This document shows positions 6,239 through 7,462 of a DNA stretch of 7,462 bases, piece by piece. Within the stretch, counting starts at the first letter, position 1, and each line of letters starts with the position of its first letter. The translations under genes and the position numbers were made by a program. Under the pieces are notes generated by a model. It was given only the letters and a program-made list of their open reading frames with translations. It did not search any database and had not been told where the DNA came from. The stretch is from Candidatus Bathyarchaeota archaeon. Lineage in GTDB: Archaea; Thermoproteota; Bathyarchaeia; 40CM-2-53-6. Location: NCBI GenBank assembly GCA_005883085.1, contig VBAY01000144.1, forward strand, positions 1 through 7,462, in the 5' to 3' direction.

Positions 6239-6568
6239 CTACGGTCTGGCTGCTTCTTCGGCGAGTTTTCTGATCGTAAACTCCAGCCGCTCTACTTCGG
6301 TCAGCATTAAGGCGCCATCGGTCTCATATTGGGGGTCTCTAGAGACCTCTCCTATGAACCCTCGAATACGTTTCAGCAGCTCCATAGCTCCTTCCCTTCC
6401 TGACAAGGTCATGACCTTATCGCAAGAAGGACAGGAAAATGTGGCGAGTGGATTCGTATCGGCTAGGTTAGATCCAGCTGGCGGGAAGAAAAAGTTCCCC
6501 TCGAAGACGTGTCCGGAAATGCATTCCCATCGGCTCAACGACCAGTTCCCCTTGGCCAATGAGGGCAA
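6239..6568 (-). CDS. Small putative zinc-ribbon protein, function unknown
   Basis: This 109-residue protein is not one I recognise. Its N-terminal half carries paired putative zinc ligands: Cys16 and His20 in WECISGHVF, and Cys46 and Cys49 in FSCPSCDK, separated by a hydrophobic/Gly-Pro loop. That layout suits a zinc ribbon or treble-clef-like knuckle. The second half (about 58-107) is charged and helical, ending in TEVERLEFTIRKLAEEAAR, which could be an amphipathic or coiled-coil helix. The start is TTG at 6568, the first possible one after an upstream in-frame stop; a GGTTAAT box lies about 43 bases upstream. The protein-like composition and ligand spacing favour this strand over the serine-rich frame on the plus strand (6216-6584), although that frame has a Shine-Dalgarno-like site before a TTG. 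Binding of zinc, nucleic acid or a protein partner would all be consistent. Confidence 0.6.
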   Translation of the reverse strand: MPSLAKGNWSLSRWECISGHVFEGNFFFPPAGSNLADTNPLATFSCPSCDKVMTLSGREGAMELLKRIRGFIGEVSRDPQYETDGALMLTEVERLEFTIRKLAEEAARP

Positions 6569-6604
6569 TTCTGAGTTGGTTTGAGCATTGGAGCAGCCTT
6601 CCGA

Positions 6605-6615
6605 CCGATTAACCC
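6605..6615 (-). promoter_or_regulatory. Candidate TATA box of the zinc-ribbon gene
   Basis: On the minus strand this reads GGGTTAATCGG. Its centre lies about 43 bases before the TTG at 6568, which would give a leader of about 16 bases. It shares the GGTTAAT core with the candidate box of the aldo/keto reductase gene. The evidence is weak and positional. Confidence 0.3.
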
Positions 6616-6785
6616 TCGATCCTCGTTGTTGAGATGATCATTGTTGTTTTAAGTGTCGCGTACTTTTTTCGTGAAACAAAGGAAAGGAAAATCCTGACTA
6701 GACAAGGCGTTTCAATAACTGACGTCTCAGCGCCTGATGCAAGCGAAGAAAATTGCTGGATGAAGGGTCTGCCTAGGGTCGCTTT

Positions 6786-6801
6786 CTTAGGCGTTCCTAA
6801 G
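6786..6801 (-). terminator. Small hairpin over the GAPDH stop codon
   Basis: CTTAGG (6786-6791) and CCTAAG (6796-6801) form a perfect 6-bp stem with a 4-base loop, and the TAA stop at 6789-6787 lies within it. In the minus-strand direction the following bases are AAAGCG, with only a short TTTTCTT further on, so it may be a 3'-end structure rather than a true terminator. The 218 bases from here to the next start (6569-6786) hold nothing else I can support. Confidence 0.25.
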
Positions 6802-7462
6802 GGGAATTTGCGGGGTTGAGTCAGGGCGTCCGATTCGGTGGAATGTGTCGATCAATCGCTTCGAATATGCCCATTCGTTGTCATACCAGGCTAAGATACG
6901 TACCATTCCACCGTTGGTTCCGGTTGAGAGCGCGTCTATAACCGCTGAGTGAGGGTTCTTCTTGTAATCAACAGACACTAATGGCTCGTGTGAGACTGCA
7001 AGAATTCCCTTCAAACTTTCAGCCGCAGCATTTTCGTACGCGCTGTTAACCTCGTTTGTACTGAGCTCTCTCTCACACTGGACAACAAGGTCAAGCAGTG
7101 AAACGGCGGCGGTAGGTGCCCTTATCGCTGAACAGGTAATCTTTCCCTTTAGATGGGGAAGAATCTTGCCTATGGTCTGGCTGGCTCCCGTTCGAGCGGG
7201 TATGAGAGATTGACCCGCTGCCCGGGCCCTCCTGAGATCCTCATGAGATCCGTCAAGCAGCCTTTGGTCGCTGGTGTAGGAGTGGACGGTCGTGGCGAAT
7301 CCGTGTGTAATCCGAAAACTGTCGTCCAGGACTTTCAGACTCGGAGCGAGACAATTTGTGGTGCATGAGGCCATTGAGATTATCTTGTGGTGATTCGGGT
7401 CATAAGTTTCCAAGTTACATCCAGGTATCAGGGTGACGTCAGCCTCTTCCGAGGGCGAACTG
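6787..7462 (-). CDS. gap: Glyceraldehyde-3-phosphate dehydrogenase, class I (bacterial type), N-terminus beyond the window edge
   Basis: This glycolytic/gluconeogenic enzyme oxidises glyceraldehyde-3-phosphate with NAD(P)+ and phosphate to 1,3-bisphosphoglycerate in the cytosol. The frame stays open to the right edge, and 224 codons are present, about two-thirds of the usual 330-340; the missing part is most of the N-terminal nucleotide-binding domain. The catalytic cysteine lies in ASCTTNCLAP (codon at 7365-7363). The partner histidine in TTVHSYTSDQ (codon at 7284-7282) is 27 residues later, exactly the Cys149-His176 spacing of classical GAPDH. DLRRARAAGQSLIPARTGA, LPHLKGKITCSAIRAPT and AWYDNEWAYSKR are further class I signatures. 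Departures from consensus include Met in place of the usual Asn in SNASCTTN, ARTGAS for TSTGAA, and NEWAYS for NEWGYS. Most archaea use a very different class II enzyme, so this copy suggests transfer from bacteria. The cofactor and any erythrose-4-phosphate activity cannot be judged without the N-terminus. Confidence 0.95.
   Translation of the reverse strand, partial: SSPSEEADVTLIPGCNLETYDPNHHKIISMASCTTNCLAPSLKVLDDSFRITHGFATTVHSYTSDQRLLDGSHEDLRRARAAGQSLIPARTGASQTIGKILPHLKGKITCSAIRAPTAAVSLLDLVVQCERELSTNEVNSAYENAAAESLKGILAVSHEPLVSVDYKKNPHSAVIDALSTGTNGGMVRILAWYDNEWAYSKRLIDTFHRIGRPDSTPQIPLRNA

Noticed and set aside
6216..6584. Plus-strand frame of 122 codons with AGGTG before a TTG
   Set aside because: It is antisense to the zinc-ribbon gene, very rich in serine in the way shadow frames are, and shows no motif. 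The start signal is reported as a finding instead.
6634..6819. Plus-strand frame of 61 codons with a hydrophobic start
   Set aside because: It runs into the end of the GAPDH gene on the opposite strand, and only the first dozen residues are hydrophobic. There is no promoter or ribosome site beyond chance.
1..7462. Linked pathway of aldo/keto reductase, LarA-like enzyme and GAPDH around C3 compounds
   Set aside because: The genes lie on different strands, have separate promoters and are kilobases apart. The shared substrate class is suggestive only, so no pathway is claimed.

Overview
This window is most likely from an archaeon of moderate GC content. The strongest evidence is a full-length GTP-dependent dephospho-CoA kinase of the DUF359 family (minus strand, 5608-6123), which is essentially an archaeal CoA-biosynthesis enzyme. 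Two further signs agree. Five of the eight start codons that can be seen are TTG. Several genes have a TATA-like box centred about 28-32 bases before the start codon, as expected for leaderless or nearly leaderless archaeal transcripts. I cannot fix the lineage; a TACK-type archaeon (Bathyarchaeia or Nitrososphaeria relatives) is a guess.

Layout, left to right. Positions 1-692 (minus) hold the N-terminal two-thirds of an aldo/keto reductase that runs off the left edge. A 443-base gap with several short palindromes but no convincing gene separates it from a divergent small membrane protein (1136-1489, plus), which is followed by a clear hairpin. Next come a LarA-family (DUF2088) nickel-pincer racemase homologue (1600-2904, plus), a PPC/DUF296 protein (2974-3408, plus) ending in a hairpin, a major facilitator transporter (3530-4684, plus) and a LigB-like class III extradiol dioxygenase/MEMO-family protein (4754-5584, plus). 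The minus-strand block then begins. It holds the DUF359 kinase (5608-6123), a small putative zinc-ribbon protein (6239-6568) and a bacterial-type (class I) glyceraldehyde-3-phosphate dehydrogenase (6787 to the right edge, lacking its N-terminus).

These genes do not form one obvious pathway. Most have their own upstream signals and gaps of 69-450 bases, so they look largely individually transcribed. There is a loose theme of small-carbon metabolism: the aldo/keto reductase, the 2-hydroxyacid racemase-like enzyme and glyceraldehyde-3-phosphate dehydrogenase could all act around C3 compounds, but adjacency alone does not show this. I found no CRISPR array, tRNA, rRNA, insertion sequence or phage gene. 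The points most worth a second look are the completely conserved LarA active site without cofactor-assembly genes nearby, the bacterial-type GAPDH in an archaeal context, the leaderless/TTG start pattern and the palindrome clusters in two intergenic regions.
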